Assembly (NCBI GenBank): GCA_002281575.1
Contig: NCGN01000005.1
Location: 146,837-210,836, forward strand
Reading direction: 5' to 3'
Origin: Sphingobacteriia bacterium 28-36-52
Lineage (GTDB): Bacteria > Bacteroidota > Bacteroidia > Chitinophagales > Chitinophagaceae
Length of the DNA stretch: 64,000 nt
Part shown: piece after piece, positions 17,265 through 26,123 of the stretch
Layout of the letters: each line of letters begins with the position of its first letter
Position numbering within the stretch: the first letter of the stretch is position 1
Notes under the pieces: generated by a model
Database searches by the model: none
What the model was told of the DNA's origin: nothing
What the model saw: the letters and a program-made list of their open reading frames with translations, nothing else
Position numbers and translations under genes: made by a program

Positions 17265-20200
17265 TTAATTTGTACGAATGGCGCCTATTCCCTCATTAAA
17301 CAATTGCTTATTTAATGCGGGAATTTCTACTTTGTTAAGATTATTCCCTCTTTCCTTTAATGCTTGCCATTGCGTGGTATATTTCTTAAGTAAATCTACA
17401 TTTGGTTGGTTAACCCTTGGAATGTCACTCTCAGTTTGGTTCATCAAGAACATATAGTTGGCTGTAAATTTATTCAAGAAGTTTTCTGCATCATCATAAG
17501 CAGTAGACTTACGCTGTATCATATCTTCATCCCAAGCTTGTATTTTTTTAGCCAATGATTCTGCATTGGTTTTGGTGGTTCCACTAGGTAACGTTTTTAT
17601 CAGTTGATCTAATTGTTGCTTCTTTGCAAACAACTCATTCACTAACTCATGCATTTCTTTTACGGTGCCTTCCATGCCCGTCATTACCTCATCAAATGCC
17701 GCGTATTCCGCTGCAGTGGTAGGGTAATTTGGATTAGCCAATATGGTTGCATTGGTACTCACTGTTTTTCCTTCTGCTTCTATAGTAATAATATAAGTTC
17801 CAGGTATGGCTTTGTGTCCGCGGAAGCTACTTTCAATATAAGTATTTGGAATGCCCGGCATGGTGGCGTGTCGTAGGTTCCATACAAATCTGTTCAACCC
17901 CTTGTTGGTAGACAATTGTGCTTCTTTTGGCGGTGCGCCATCGTATCTTTTATAATTCGGATCTGCTTTAGAACTATATGTTCTGATAATTTTACCAGCA
18001 GCATCTTTAATGGTCATGGTTACTTCTGCTTTTTCTTTTAGTTTAGGCAAATCATAGTACACTACAATTCCTGTTGCAGGATTAACACCTCTGTATGGAT
18101 TGGTTCCATCAAAGTCTGCGCTATTGCCATCTAACTCAGAACTGCCTGCTGCTAAAATTGCTGGCGAGGGTTCATAAACCGATAATGAATTAGGAACTGA
18201 TTTGTATTGTCTTACCAATGTTAAATCGTCTAATATCCAAAATGATCTACCCGATGTTGCTGCAATTAAATTGTTTTGGTGTACACGTAAATCGGTAATA
18301 GGTGCATTGGGTAAATTCAACTGAAATGGACTCCAATTTTTTCCTCCATTAAATGAAATGTACACGCCGTTTTCTGTTCCTGCATACAACAAATCTTTTC
18401 TTTTATCGTCTTCTCTTACCACGCGTGTAAAGGATCCTACTGGTATTCCGTTGCTGATATTGGTCCAGGTTTTTCCATAGTCTGTACTCTTGTATAAGCC
18501 TGGGGTATGGTCGTTAAATTTGTATCGGGTAGTTGCAATATATACAGTTGCTTTATCAAATGGAGATACTTCTATGGCGTTGATTAAACACTCTGCCAAT
18601 CCCGCGGGTGTAATATTTTTCCAATTTGCTCCCCCATCTTTTGTAACGTAAACTAATCCATCATCACTGCCTGTATAAATCACTCCTTTTTCTAATGGCG
18701 ATTCAATTACATAACTTAATGTGCCATAGTTTTCTGCACCTACTGATTCATTGGTAAATGGAACACCTGGCTTTACTTGTTTTTCTTTTTCATTGCGAGT
18801 TAAATCTGGTGATACTTCATCCCAAGTTTTACCCATATCCCTAGTTCTTAAAAGCAAATGAGCACCATGGTAATAAGTACCAGGTTCGTGTTGGCTATGA
18901 ATGATGGGGGCATTCCAATTGTAACGATACTTCATGTCTTTTGCATCCATTGCTAAATACTGTATGGGTGCTGCCATGATATTGGTACTTGCATTGGTTT
19001 TGGTATCTAATACTTCAATCGTTCCTTGATAAGACCCGCCCAATACATATCTTGGATTATTTGGATCAAATGCTAAGAATGCACTTTCACCTCCTGCTGA
19101 TGCAGACCAATCGGCGGCTGTAATCCCACCGGAAAAAGACCTACTTGCAATTTTTACCGATGAATTGTCTTGCTGTCCACCATAAATATTGTACGGAAAT
19201 AAATTGTCTACATTAATGCGATACATCTGTGCAGTTGGCATATTACTTTGGCTGCTCCAGGTTTGTCCCCCATTAAAACTAATGGTTACACCACCGTCAT
19301 CGGCCATCACTAAATTTTTTGAATCGCTTGGATTAATCCAAAGATTGTGGTAGTCTCCATGAACACCTTGTAGGTTTTCCCATGTTTTTCCGCCATCAAT
19401 CGATTTTAATGCAGGCGCACTTAATACATACAATGTGTTTTCGTTATTTGGATCTGGAAACACTTCTATATAATACCATGCACGCTGAATGATTTTATGT
19501 TCTGCCGAAACCTGACTAAAACTTTTTCCAGCATTATTAGAAACATACAATCCTCCTGCATTTTTATCAAAATCACTTTCAATTAATGCATACACTTTAT
19601 CTGAATTAGCCCCACTCACTGCTATTGCCATTTTACCCATTTCTTTAGGTAAACCTGTTGTTAGTTTTTCCCAGTTGGCTCCACCATCCGTTGATTTGTA
19701 CAAACCACTTCCAGCACCACCACTGATTACTTTCCATGGTAGTCTACCATGATCCCACATGGCTGCATATAAAATGCTGGGGTTCTTCGCATCCATCGAT
19801 AACTCTGCACATCCGGTTTTATCGTTGATGTATAAGACCTTTTTCCAAGTAGTTCCTCCATCGGTGCTTTTATAAATACCTCTTTCTGTTGAATTGCTGT
19901 AGAGTGCCCCTTGTGCTGCAACGTATACAATGTCTGGATTGCTTGGGTCTATAATTACTCGTGCAATATGTTGAGTAGCATCTAGTCCAATTTTTTTCCA
20001 GGTATTTCCTGCGTCGGTACTTTTATACATGCCATCTCCATGGTGCGTCATTACCCCACGCATAGCGTGTTCTCCCATTCCTACATAAACAATATTGGGA
20101 TTGCTTTCGGATACTGCAATGGCACCTACTGATCCTGTTTTAAACTGTCCATCCGAAATATTTTTCCAACTAATTCCTCGGTCGCTGGTTTTCCATAATC

Positions 20201-20411
20201 CACCTCCAGTGGTTCCCATATAATAAGTATGGATATCTCCTTTAACTCCGGTACCTGTATTTGATCTCCCTCCTCTGAAAGGCCCAATGCTGCGCCATTT
20301 CATCGGTTTAAAATATTGGTTTACATTTTCGGTACTAGGTTCTTTGCTGGCTTGTGCAGATGAATAGTCTGCACCAGTAATCAGGAGCAAACCTAAAAGC
20401 AGTTTATGCAT
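17265..20411 (-). CDS. Large exported BNR/sortilin-like repeat protein (sialidase-fold, glycosyl hydrolase-like)
   Basis: Exported protein of 1048 residues with a signal peptide ([20 protein letters not shown]). It contains many copies of the Asp-box/BNR motif, for example [29 protein letters not shown] and [15 protein letters not shown], spread over about residues 35-690; these form beta-propellers of the VPS10/sortilin or xyloglucanase (GH74-like) kind. The segment from about 760 to 1048 is a beta-sandwich followed by a helical tail containing [16 protein letters not shown]. Such proteins are widespread in Bacteroidota and usually annotated glycosyl hydrolase; no catalytic acid pair can be pointed to, so enzymatic activity is not established. 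The start is ATG 20411, divergent from the small gene at 20468. Confidence 0.87.
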   Translation of the reverse strand: MHKLLLGLLLITGADYSSAQASKEPSTENVNQYFKPMKWRSIGPFRGGRSNTGTGVKGDIHTYYMGTTGGGLWKTSDRGISWKNISDGQFKTGSVGAIAVSESNPNIVYVGMGEHAMRGVMTHHGDGMYKSTDAGNTWKKIGLDATQHIARVIIDPSNPDIVYVAAQGALYSNSTERGIYKSTDGGTTWKKVLYINDKTGCAELSMDAKNPSILYAAMWDHGRLPWKVISGGAGSGLYKSTDGGANWEKLTTGLPKEMGKMAIAVSGANSDKVYALIESDFDKNAGGLYVSNNAGKSFSQVSAEHKIIQRAWYYIEVFPDPNNENTLYVLSAPALKSIDGGKTWENLQGVHGDYHNLWINPSDSKNLVMADDGGVTISFNGGQTWSSQSNMPTAQMYRINVDNLFPYNIYGGQQDNSSVKIASRSFSGGITAADWSASAGGESAFLAFDPNNPRYVLGGSYQGTIEVLDTKTNASTNIMAAPIQYLAMDAKDMKYRYNWNAPIIHSQHEPGTYYHGAHLLLRTRDMGKTWDEVSPDLTRNEKEKQVKPGVPFTNESVGAENYGTLSYVIESPLEKGVIYTGSDDGLVYVTKDGGANWKNITPAGLAECLINAIEVSPFDKATVYIATTRYKFNDHTPGLYKSTDYGKTWTNISNGIPVGSFTRVVREDDKRKDLLYAGTENGVYISFNGGKNWSPFQLNLPNAPITDLRVHQNNLIAATSGRSFWILDDLTLVRQYKSVPNSLSVYEPSPAILAAGSSELDGNSADFDGTNPYRGVNPATGIVVYYDLPKLKEKAEVTMTIKDAAGKIIRTYSSKADPNYKRYDGAPPKEAQLSTNKGLNRFVWNLRHATMPGIPNTYIESSFRGHKAIPGTYIITIEAEGKTVSTNATILANPNYPTTAAEYAAFDEVMTGMEGTVKEMHELVNELFAKKQQLDQLIKTLPSGTTKTNAESLAKKIQAWDEDMIQRKSTAYDDAENFLNKFTANYMFLMNQTESDIPRVNQPNVDLLKKYTTQWQALKERGNNLNKVEIPALNKQLFNEGIGAIRTN

Positions 20412-20455
20412 ATTGGCTGAATTTTATTCAGAAATATACGCCATATTCTTTAGTG

Positions 20456-20467
20456 TATCTTTGTAAA
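20456..20467 (+). promoter_or_regulatory. Putative promoter, -7 box four bases before the start codon
   Basis: TATCTTTG (20456-20463) matches TAnnTTTG and is followed by TAAA and the ATG at 20468. The four-base spacing equals that seen at psuK and rlmD and predicts a leaderless transcript. Confidence 0.5.
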
Positions 20468-20890
20468 ATGCCTAAAGGGAAATTAGATATTATCGATAGA
20501 GTATTGGAAGCCTGTTATAAACACAATCCCGATGCTTTGTTTGTGATGAGTTTAATGCACCAATACGAAGAGCGTGGTAGTTTAAGTAAAAAACAATTGC
20601 AGGGTTTATTGGCTAAAGCGAGTAAAGTGCCTGATATGCCGCCCAATTTATTGGCTACACTGGAAGCTACCATTAATAGAATGCATACCAGAGAAAAAGC
20701 CCCCGCAACAGTGGGCAAGCCCTTATTCGAAAAAGATTTGCGGCTTGGTGAAAAAATGGAAGCCATTCTTGCAAAATATCCCCAACATAAGCGGGTGATT
20801 TTTCTTTTTGATAAATACAATCGAAAAGAGCATTTAACACCGATAGAGAAAGCGGAAGTAGAGAAGTTTCATAAACTATTGATAAAATAA
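20468..20890 (+). CDS. Small conserved hypothetical protein
   Basis: A soluble protein of about 140 residues starting MPKGKLDIIDRVLEACYKHNP. An alternative GTG at 20453 would overlap the -7 box, so the ATG at 20468 is chosen. It is rich in Lys, Leu and Glu, probably mostly helical, with no signal peptide and no cysteine or metal-binding pattern. The C-terminal part KRVIFLFDKYNRKEHLTPIE looks like a conserved helix-turn-helix-like segment but not a recognised DNA-binding domain. I do not recognise the family. It sits between the divergent BNR-repeat gene and the PhnA-like gene. Confidence 0.72.
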   Translation: MPKGKLDIIDRVLEACYKHNPDALFVMSLMHQYEERGSLSKKQLQGLLAKASKVPDMPPNLLATLEATINRMHTREKAPATVGKPLFEKDLRLGEKMEAILAKYPQHKRVIFLFDKYNRKEHLTPIEKAEVEKFHKLLIK

Positions 20891-20962
20891 GGATATGATT
20901 TTTATCATTTTGGCCCATTGCTAAAAAAGGTAACTTCGGCGCTTTAATTAATTCACTTATTT

Positions 20963-21541
20963 ATGAGTTTATCCAAATCTATAGAAGCGCGTAGCCAAAA
21001 TCAATGTGAGCTTTGCGCTGCAACAACCCCTTTGTCTTTATTTGAAGTTCCTCCTGTAGACCGAACTACCGAAGACAATTGCATAATGATTTGTAGTAAA
21101 TGTTTGCAGCAAATAGAAAAGAAAGAAGCTTTAGACAGCAAACATTGGGACTGTTTAAATACTGCTATGTGGAGTGAAGTGCCAGGTATTCAAGTAGTAT
21201 CGTGGAGAATGTTGAATAGATTAAGAAATGAATCTTGGGCTGCAGATTTATTAGATATGCTTTATTTAGATGATGATAAATTGGCTTGGGCTAAAGCAAC
21301 TGGAGATCACGATAACGATGGCACAGTAGATTTACATTTGGATTGCAATGGGCAACAACTATTTACTGGAGACTCAATTGTGTTAACCAAGTCTTTAGAT
21401 GTTAAGGGAACCAGTTTGAATGCAAAAATGGGTACAGTGGTGAAGAATATTCGTTTGGTACCCGATAATACAGAACAAATTGAGGGTAAAATTGAAGGTC
21501 AAATGATTGTTATTCTAACAAAATACGTTCGCAAAGCATAA
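20963..21541 (+). CDS. PhnA-like zinc-ribbon protein
   Basis: Protein of 192 residues with an N-terminal zinc ribbon (CELC near residues 16-19 and CSKC near 44-47) and a C-terminal PhnA domain (about 118-190: WAKATGDHDNDGTVDLHLD, then TGDSIVLTKSLDVKGTS). Despite the name, PhnA-family proteins are not phosphonoacetate hydrolases and their biochemical role is mostly unknown. The middle part, SWRMLNRLRNESWAADLLDM, is a linker helix found in the longer Bacteroidota versions. The aldehyde dehydrogenase gene starts 14 bases after its stop, suggesting one transcript. Confidence 0.88.
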   Translation: MSLSKSIEARSQNQCELCAATTPLSLFEVPPVDRTTEDNCIMICSKCLQQIEKKEALDSKHWDCLNTAMWSEVPGIQVVSWRMLNRLRNESWAADLLDMLYLDDDKLAWAKATGDHDNDGTVDLHLDCNGQQLFTGDSIVLTKSLDVKGTSLNAKMGTVVKNIRLVPDNTEQIEGKIEGQMIVILTKYVRKA

Positions 21542-21555
21542 CTTTATATGCAATT

Positions 21556-22908
21556 ATGCGAGTTAGAAATCCTAGAACCGGTGTGTACGATTATGAAATA
21601 CCGGATTGTACTGCTGCTCAAATAGTACAATGTTGTAAGCAATTACGAATCCATCAAGATGCTTGGGTAAGATCAGGCATTACCAATCGTGTTGCAGTTT
21701 TGCAAGAATGGAAACAATCTATTATAGTCAATAGAGAATTGTTGATAGGGGCATTAGCTGCTGATACAGGTAGAACTTGGGAAACTACAGCTGAAGTAGA
21801 TTGGGTAATTGATGCTATTGATAAATGGTGCGCTATTGCTAATAATTTTTATGAAGAATATGCCAATTGGATTCCGTACCAATTGATTGGAGTTATTAGT
21901 CCATGGAATTTTCCATTGGCCTTGTCTATGATGGATACCATTCCTGCCCTTTTATCAGGAGCTGCCGTTTTAGTAAAGCCCAGTGAAATAACCCCTCGTT
22001 TTATTGAAGTGATGAATAGAACTATTCTTGCAGTTCCTGGGCTTCAAAAAATACTATTATTTACGCCTGGCGATGCAAGCGCTGGTGCAACAATGGTAGA
22101 TCAAGTAGACTTAGTCTGTTTTACTGGCTCAGTAAATACAGGAAAGAAAATTGCTTTAGCTGTGAGTAAAAAATTAACCCCTGTATTAATGGAAATTGGG
22201 GCAAAAGATCCAGCGATTGTTTTACAAGGGGCTAACTTGGAAATTGCGGCATCAGCTATTTTAAAAGGCAGCACTACGAATGCCGGACAAAATTGTTTGA
22301 GTTTTGAAAGAGTTTATGTGCATGAGTCTGTTCATGATGATTTAGTTGATTTATTAATTGAAAAAACAAAAGCACTTCAACTAGTAGCAGATGATCAACA
22401 CAAGGGTGAAATTGGTCCCATCATTTTTGAAAAACAAGTGTTAACCATCAATACCCATTTAGAAGATGCAAAAGCTTTGGGTGCAATTATTGTGATAGGA
22501 AGCGAAAGTTGCGAACAAATTCATGGTGGTTTTTATTGCAGGCCAACCATTTTGGTTAACGTTACGCATAATATGTTGTTAATGAAGGAAGAAACTTTTG
22601 GACCTATCATGCCTATTATGTCTTTTAGTTCTGTAGAAGAAGTTGTTGAATTAGCCAATGCTACTAAATATTCTTTAGGTGCGGCAGTGTTTGCTGCAAC
22701 CGATGAGGAAGCAGAAGATATTGCAAATCGAATTAATGCAGGGTCTATAAGTATTAACGAGTCTGCGCTTACTGCTATTTTACATTATGGTGATAATCTC
22801 AGTTTTAATATGAGTGGTATTGGCGGATTAAGAATTGGCAAAGAAAATTTCAGCAGGTTCTTAAAGAAAAGAACCATTCATTTGTTAAAGAAATCTAATT
22901 CACATTAA
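21556..22908 (+). CDS. NAD(P)-dependent aldehyde dehydrogenase family protein
   Basis: Cytoplasmic oxidoreductase of 450 residues, typical of the class-3-like branch of the ALDH family. The cofactor segment GVISPWNFPLALSMM is near residue 115, VKPSEITPRFIEV near 140, the general-base Glu in LMEIGAKDPAIVL near 214 and the catalytic Cys in TNAGQNCLSFERV near 250. The late motif EETFGPIMPIM is near 350. The C-terminus RFLKKRTIHLLKK is close to that of fatty-aldehyde-type enzymes. It is probably cotranscribed with the PhnA-like gene upstream. The stop lies directly before operator site A of the two-component regulon, so the next gene is likely controlled separately. Confidence 0.92.
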   Translation: MRVRNPRTGVYDYEIPDCTAAQIVQCCKQLRIHQDAWVRSGITNRVAVLQEWKQSIIVNRELLIGALAADTGRTWETTAEVDWVIDAIDKWCAIANNFYEEYANWIPYQLIGVISPWNFPLALSMMDTIPALLSGAAVLVKPSEITPRFIEVMNRTILAVPGLQKILLFTPGDASAGATMVDQVDLVCFTGSVNTGKKIALAVSKKLTPVLMEIGAKDPAIVLQGANLEIAASAILKGSTTNAGQNCLSFERVYVHESVHDDLVDLLIEKTKALQLVADDQHKGEIGPIIFEKQVLTINTHLEDAKALGAIIVIGSESCEQIHGGFYCRPTILVNVTHNMLLMKEETFGPIMPIMSFSSVEEVVELANATKYSLGAAVFAATDEEAEDIANRINAGSISINESALTAILHYGDNLSFNMSGIGGLRIGKENFSRFLKKRTIHLLKKSNSH

Positions 22909-22946
22909 TATGTGATTGGTTCAGGTTGGCTTAAAGGGGTTCTTTG
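22900..22946 (+). promoter_or_regulatory. Operator A and promoter of the first lipoprotein gene
   Basis: TCACAT (22900-22905), TAAT, ATGTGA (22910-22915) is a perfect 6-base inverted repeat with a 4-base spacer. Its centre is 35.5 bases before the first T of TTTG (22943-22946); the sequence before that box (GTTC) is a poor match to TAnn, as expected for an activator-dependent promoter. The gene start at 22966 is 19 bases further on. The same geometry recurs at four other promoters nearby. Confidence 0.72.
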
Positions 22947-22965
22947 CAATCCTAAATTAATTCCA

Positions 22966-23757
22966 ATGAAACCAATGAATGTATTTTTTGCAGCTATACT
23001 ATCCATGCTGCTTTTTTCTTGTAAAAAACAAGATCAGCCAGCCCCAGTGCCGGGTACAGAGACCAAACTCTTAAAGAAAATCTACACAAGTGCAAATGAT
23101 TTTCAATTGTTTACTTACAATGAAAGTAAGCAACTCGTAAAGTTAACCAATCAGTATGTAGATGACCCTATTAATAACGGGATTATTACTGAAGAAGCTG
23201 TTTTAACTTATGAAAGCAATAAGTTAAAGCGAGTACAACATGAAGGAGGATATATGATTTATCATTACACTGGTAATCATTTAGACTCTATTCAAAACTT
23301 TACATTGACCAATAGATTAATGAGTGTTGATTATCCTGAAATAAATGCACAAAATCAGTTGGTGACGGTTACAACCAAGTTGCCTGGATTATTCCCTGGT
23401 CTTCCAATTGCATTACAGCGTTTATTTACTTATTCAGCTTCAGGAAACTTAACTGAAATGCGCTATTCATTTAAAAGAACCACCAATGGCGTTTACGAGT
23501 TACAGGAACGAATAGTTTTTTCTGCATATGATAGTAAGCAGAATCCAGACCAATTTAGTTATACAGAACATTATATTCCTGGCTTAATATTCATGAAAAA
23601 CAATCCTGGAAGAGTTCAATATTATGATGATAATGGTGATGTTTCTGAAGATATTAACTTTGTATATCAATTTGATTCTGCTGGTTGGGTATCTAAAAAA
23701 ACGGCTACCACAGTAGGTTCGCCTAATCCTGAAGTAGCGTTTTACGAGTACTATTAA
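22966..23757 (+). CDS. Hypothetical lipoprotein, predicted member of the two-component regulon
   Basis: Lipoprotein of 263 residues from ATG 22966 (MKPMNVFFAAILSMLLFSCKKQD); the lipobox LFSC puts the lipidated Cys at about residue 19. An in-frame GTG at 22912 lies inside operator A and is rejected. The mature part is beta-rich with loosely repeated strands ending in Tyr, such as FQLFTYNESKQLVKLTNQ, MIYHYTGNHLDSIQNF and RLFTYSASGNLTEMRYSF, similar in style to DUF4595/YD-repeat-like lipoproteins of Bacteroidota. Function unknown. A strong terminator follows at 23769-23808. Confidence 0.8.
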   Translation: MKPMNVFFAAILSMLLFSCKKQDQPAPVPGTETKLLKKIYTSANDFQLFTYNESKQLVKLTNQYVDDPINNGIITEEAVLTYESNKLKRVQHEGGYMIYHYTGNHLDSIQNFTLTNRLMSVDYPEINAQNQLVTVTTKLPGLFPGLPIALQRLFTYSASGNLTEMRYSFKRTTNGVYELQERIVFSAYDSKQNPDQFSYTEHYIPGLIFMKNNPGRVQYYDDNGDVSEDINFVYQFDSAGWVSKKTATTVGSPNPEVAFYEYY

Positions 23758-23762
23758 TAAAC

Positions 23763-23809
23763 TCACATACTCATGTGATTGTTTCAATCACATGAGTGTT
23801 TTTTCTTTG
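23763..23809 (+). promoter_or_regulatory. Operator B and promoter of the second lipoprotein gene
   Basis: TCACAT (23763-23768), ACTC, ATGTGA (23773-23778) is a perfect 6-base inverted repeat with a 4-base spacer. Its centre is 35.5 bases before TTTG (23806-23809). It overlaps the terminator hairpin of the preceding gene. Confidence 0.72.
23769..23808 (+). terminator. Strong Rho-independent terminator overlapping operator B
   Basis: ACTCATGTGATT (23769-23780) pairs perfectly with AATCACATGAGT (23786-23797) around a GTTTC loop, followed by GTTTTTTCTTT. It should stop read-through from the lipoprotein gene upstream. Confidence 0.85.
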
Positions 23810-23830
23810 CTCAAGTTTAATATTAAAAGC

Positions 23831-24640
23831 ATGAATAAATCCCTATTACTTTTTGCATCAATAATTATTCTCTTATTAAGTGGCTGTTCCTCTGTAAAAA
23901 TTTCTTTACAAGGTGAAGCTTGGAACGATAAAGAAACTTTTCCTGTAAAAGGAAGGGGAATTGCATTTATAAAAGAAAAAATAAGCTTTGGCAATTATGC
24001 TACTAGTTATGTAAAACGCTCTTGGACAAGAGGTGGAAATTCAAAATATGGAATAGGAACAGGAATGCCTGGCACCCCTGAGTACGCAAATATCATTTCT
24101 GTAGGTTATATTGATAAAAAGCAAACACTGAGATTTGGTTTAACTGATGGAACATCTAATCAATCAGATGTTTTTGCTGTTGCTAATTTTAACGCACGCG
24201 AATTTCAAATTGGCAAAAATGAAAATAGTCTTTTGAATATTGCATTAGATATTTTTCAACAAGCTAAAAAGCCCTCTACTTCCATGTACTATGTTCAATT
24301 GTATATGAATAAGGAAGAAAGTCCATGGCAATTGATTCATGATAACTATACCTCACAGCAGCCTGCTAAAAATTATATTGGTTACTTAACTAAAAGCAAG
24401 AATCACTATTACCAAATAGTACCTATTAGTAGTGTAGAAAACAATAAAGGTAAAATTATGAATATGCCTTTTGGGGCAAATGGATTTGCATTCTTAACCA
24501 AAGAAGGACAACCATTGGTAGCTGTTTCACTACTAGATAGAGGCACCGTTTATTTTGCTAAAGATATTTTACCAGATGAGAAGTTTTTATTGGCTAATGC
24601 AGCAACCGCTTTGTTAATGCAACAAGAATTGGGCGGTTAA
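23831..24640 (+). CDS. Hypothetical lipoprotein, predicted member of the two-component regulon
   Basis: Lipoprotein of 269 residues from ATG 23831 (MNKSLLLFASIIILLLSGCSS), with lipobox LSGC. The ATG at 23792 is rejected because it lies inside the terminator hairpin and upstream of the -7 box. The mature part is of mixed composition; EFQIGKNENSLLNIALDIF and YYQIVPISSVENNKGKIMN suggest a beta-sandwich or lipocalin-like fold, but I do not recognise the family. It is convergent with the SDR gene and the two end four bases into each other. Operator B sits directly upstream, so it is predicted to respond to the same regulator as the neighbouring lipoprotein. Confidence 0.78.
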   Translation: MNKSLLLFASIIILLLSGCSSVKISLQGEAWNDKETFPVKGRGIAFIKEKISFGNYATSYVKRSWTRGGNSKYGIGTGMPGTPEYANIISVGYIDKKQTLRFGLTDGTSNQSDVFAVANFNAREFQIGKNENSLLNIALDIFQQAKKPSTSMYYVQLYMNKEESPWQLIHDNYTSQQPAKNYIGYLTKSKNHYYQIVPISSVENNKGKIMNMPFGANGFAFLTKEGQPLVAVSLLDRGTVYFAKDILPDEKFLLANAATALLMQQELGG

Positions 24641-25413
24641 CCCATGATTCCTTTTACTGCTCCTCCATCTATTGTGATGGTTTGACCTGTAATAAATTTA
24701 CTTTGTGGACTCAATAACCAAATGGCCAATCCAGCAAAATCGGCTGCTTCTCCAAGCTTACCTACTGGTATTTGCTGTATTCCCATTTCTTTCACTTGAT
24801 CAAAAGGTAGTCCAGTTTGCTCTGCTTTCTTGGTATAAAGTCTGTTGATTGCAGGTGTATTATGTGAGCCTGGTCCTAATATATTTAATGTAACACCGGT
24901 TGAAGCTATTTCTTGTGAAAGGGTTTTAACCATTCCCACTACAGCTAGTCTTAAAGAGGTACTCAATACCAAATTTTCAACAGGCTGTTTTACTGAAACA
25001 CTTTCTATATAAACAATTCTGCCATAGCCTGCATTCACCATTTTAGGAACAATTGCTTGTGTAAGCGCCACTTTCCATCTTAAAATTGTGTGATAAGCTT
25101 TATCCCAATCTTCTAATGTGGTTTCTAATACCATTTTTGCAGGTGGGCCTCCTGCATTAACAACCATACCGTGTACGGGTTTGTCATTGATTAGCTCTAG
25201 TAATCTTGAAAGCGTTTCTTCTTCGGCTAAGTCGCCTGCTAATATATTTATTTGATTGGGTGCTGTTAATTGCAGTTCTGCTAGTTTATCTATTCCTCTT
25301 GCAATTGCTATAACCAATGCACCTTCGTTTACTAAAGCCAGGGTAATGGCTTTTCCAAATCCTGAGGTAGCTCCTCCAACTATAAACAACTGATTTTGTA
25401 GGCCTAAATTCAT
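24637..25413 (-). CDS. SDR-family protein lacking the YxxxK active site
   Basis: Short-chain dehydrogenase/reductase fold of 258 residues. The nucleotide-binding GGATSGFG (near 13-20) and VVNAGG (near 84-89) are intact. The Ser at 138 (IESVS) is in the usual place, but the residues 13 and 17 further on, where Tyr and Lys of YxxxK should be, are Ser151 and Arg155 (VLSTSLRLAV). A related SDR group with SxxxR-like sequences exists, so this may be a true subfamily with altered catalysis or a binding role. It follows the response regulator gene by eight bases on the same strand and is probably in its operon. Confidence 0.88.
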   Translation of the reverse strand: MNLGLQNQLFIVGGATSGFGKAITLALVNEGALVIAIARGIDKLAELQLTAPNQINILAGDLAEEETLSRLLELINDKPVHGMVVNAGGPPAKMVLETTLEDWDKAYHTILRWKVALTQAIVPKMVNAGYGRIVYIESVSVKQPVENLVLSTSLRLAVVGMVKTLSQEIASTGVTLNILGPGSHNTPAINRLYTKKAEQTGLPFDQVKEMGIQQIPVGKLGEAADFAGLAIWLLSPQSKFITGQTITIDGGAVKGIMG

Positions 25414-25421
25414 CCCACAAT

Positions 25422-26054
25422 TTAAACAATTTTATCCTTAAATGCCTTAGCTACTGCTTCACTTTTACTGTTCACATGTAATTTCTCATAAATCTTTTTA
25501 ATATGACTTCTAACAGTATCAATAGCAATAATCATTTCGGCTGCAATCATTTTATAACTGTATCCATTCACTAAAAACTGCAGTACTTGTTTTTCTCTTT
25601 CACTTAAATTATAGTCTTCTCCTTTTTGATTGTTCATAGCAGAAAACATTTTCAAAACTTGTGTTGCTATATTGGCACTCATAGGTGCACCTCCGCTTGC
25701 AGCTTCTGTAATATATTCTAGTAAACGTGCTGGTGCAGTCTTTTTTAAAATATATCCATTTGCACCATTTTTAATTGACTCAAATACATTTTTATTGTCG
25801 TCAAATACGGTGAGCATTAATATTTTTACTTCCGTATTGGTTGTCCTAATATTTTTAAGTCCCTCAATTCCATTTATACCAGGCATGTCTATATCCATTA
25901 AAATGACATCTGGATTAAATGCAGCTACTTCATCTATTGCATTGTTACAATTTTTGTATGCAGCAACAACCCTGAATCCATCGCTTCCATCAATAAGCAT
26001 GGTTAAACCTTCTCTTAATTGAGGATTGTCTTCGTATATGAGTACTTTAATCAT
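25422..26054 (-). CDS. NarL/LuxR-type response regulator, predicted regulon controller
   Basis: Response regulator of 210 residues from ATG 26054 (MIKVLIYEDNPQLREGL); upstream in-frame codons precede the promoter box and are excluded. Receiver domain about 1-125, with the acidic pair Glu8-Asp9, phospho-acceptor Asp54 (ILMDIDMPG) and Lys in ANGYILKKT. The LuxR-type helix-turn-helix is about 145-207, with LSEREKQVLQFLVNGYSYKMIAAEM. Its likely partner is the propeller kinase encoded 1.2 kb upstream, whose HisKA_3 domain normally pairs with NarL-type regulators. The gene has an upstream copy of the operator motif at the regulon spacing, suggesting autoregulation. Confidence 0.93.
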   Translation of the reverse strand: MIKVLIYEDNPQLREGLTMLIDGSDGFRVVAAYKNCNNAIDEVAAFNPDVILMDIDMPGINGIEGLKNIRTTNTEVKILMLTVFDDNKNVFESIKNGANGYILKKTAPARLLEYITEAASGGAPMSANIATQVLKMFSAMNNQKGEDYNLSEREKQVLQFLVNGYSYKMIAAEMIIAIDTVRSHIKKIYEKLHVNSKSEAVAKAFKDKIV

Positions 26055-26071
26055 TAAGTTGAATTGAATGT

Positions 26072-26118
26072 TAAAACTACAAATTGAAATGGTTTTATAC
26101 AATCACATAAATATGTAT
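26072..26118 (-). promoter_or_regulatory. Operator F and promoter of the response regulator gene
   Basis: Read on the minus strand the site is ATACAT-ATTT-ATGTGA (26118-26103), matching ten of twelve positions of the motif TCACAT-N4-ATGTGA. Its centre is 35.5 bases before TTTA of the -7 box TAGTTTTA (26079-26072). The ATG at 26054 is 17 bases further. This implies feedback control of the regulator-SDR operon. Confidence 0.65.
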
Positions 26119-26123
26119 TTATT

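Noticed and set aside
23792-23830. ATG at 23792 as start of the second lipoprotein
   Set aside because: It is within the terminator hairpin and before the -7 box; ATG 23831 gives a standard lipoprotein signal.
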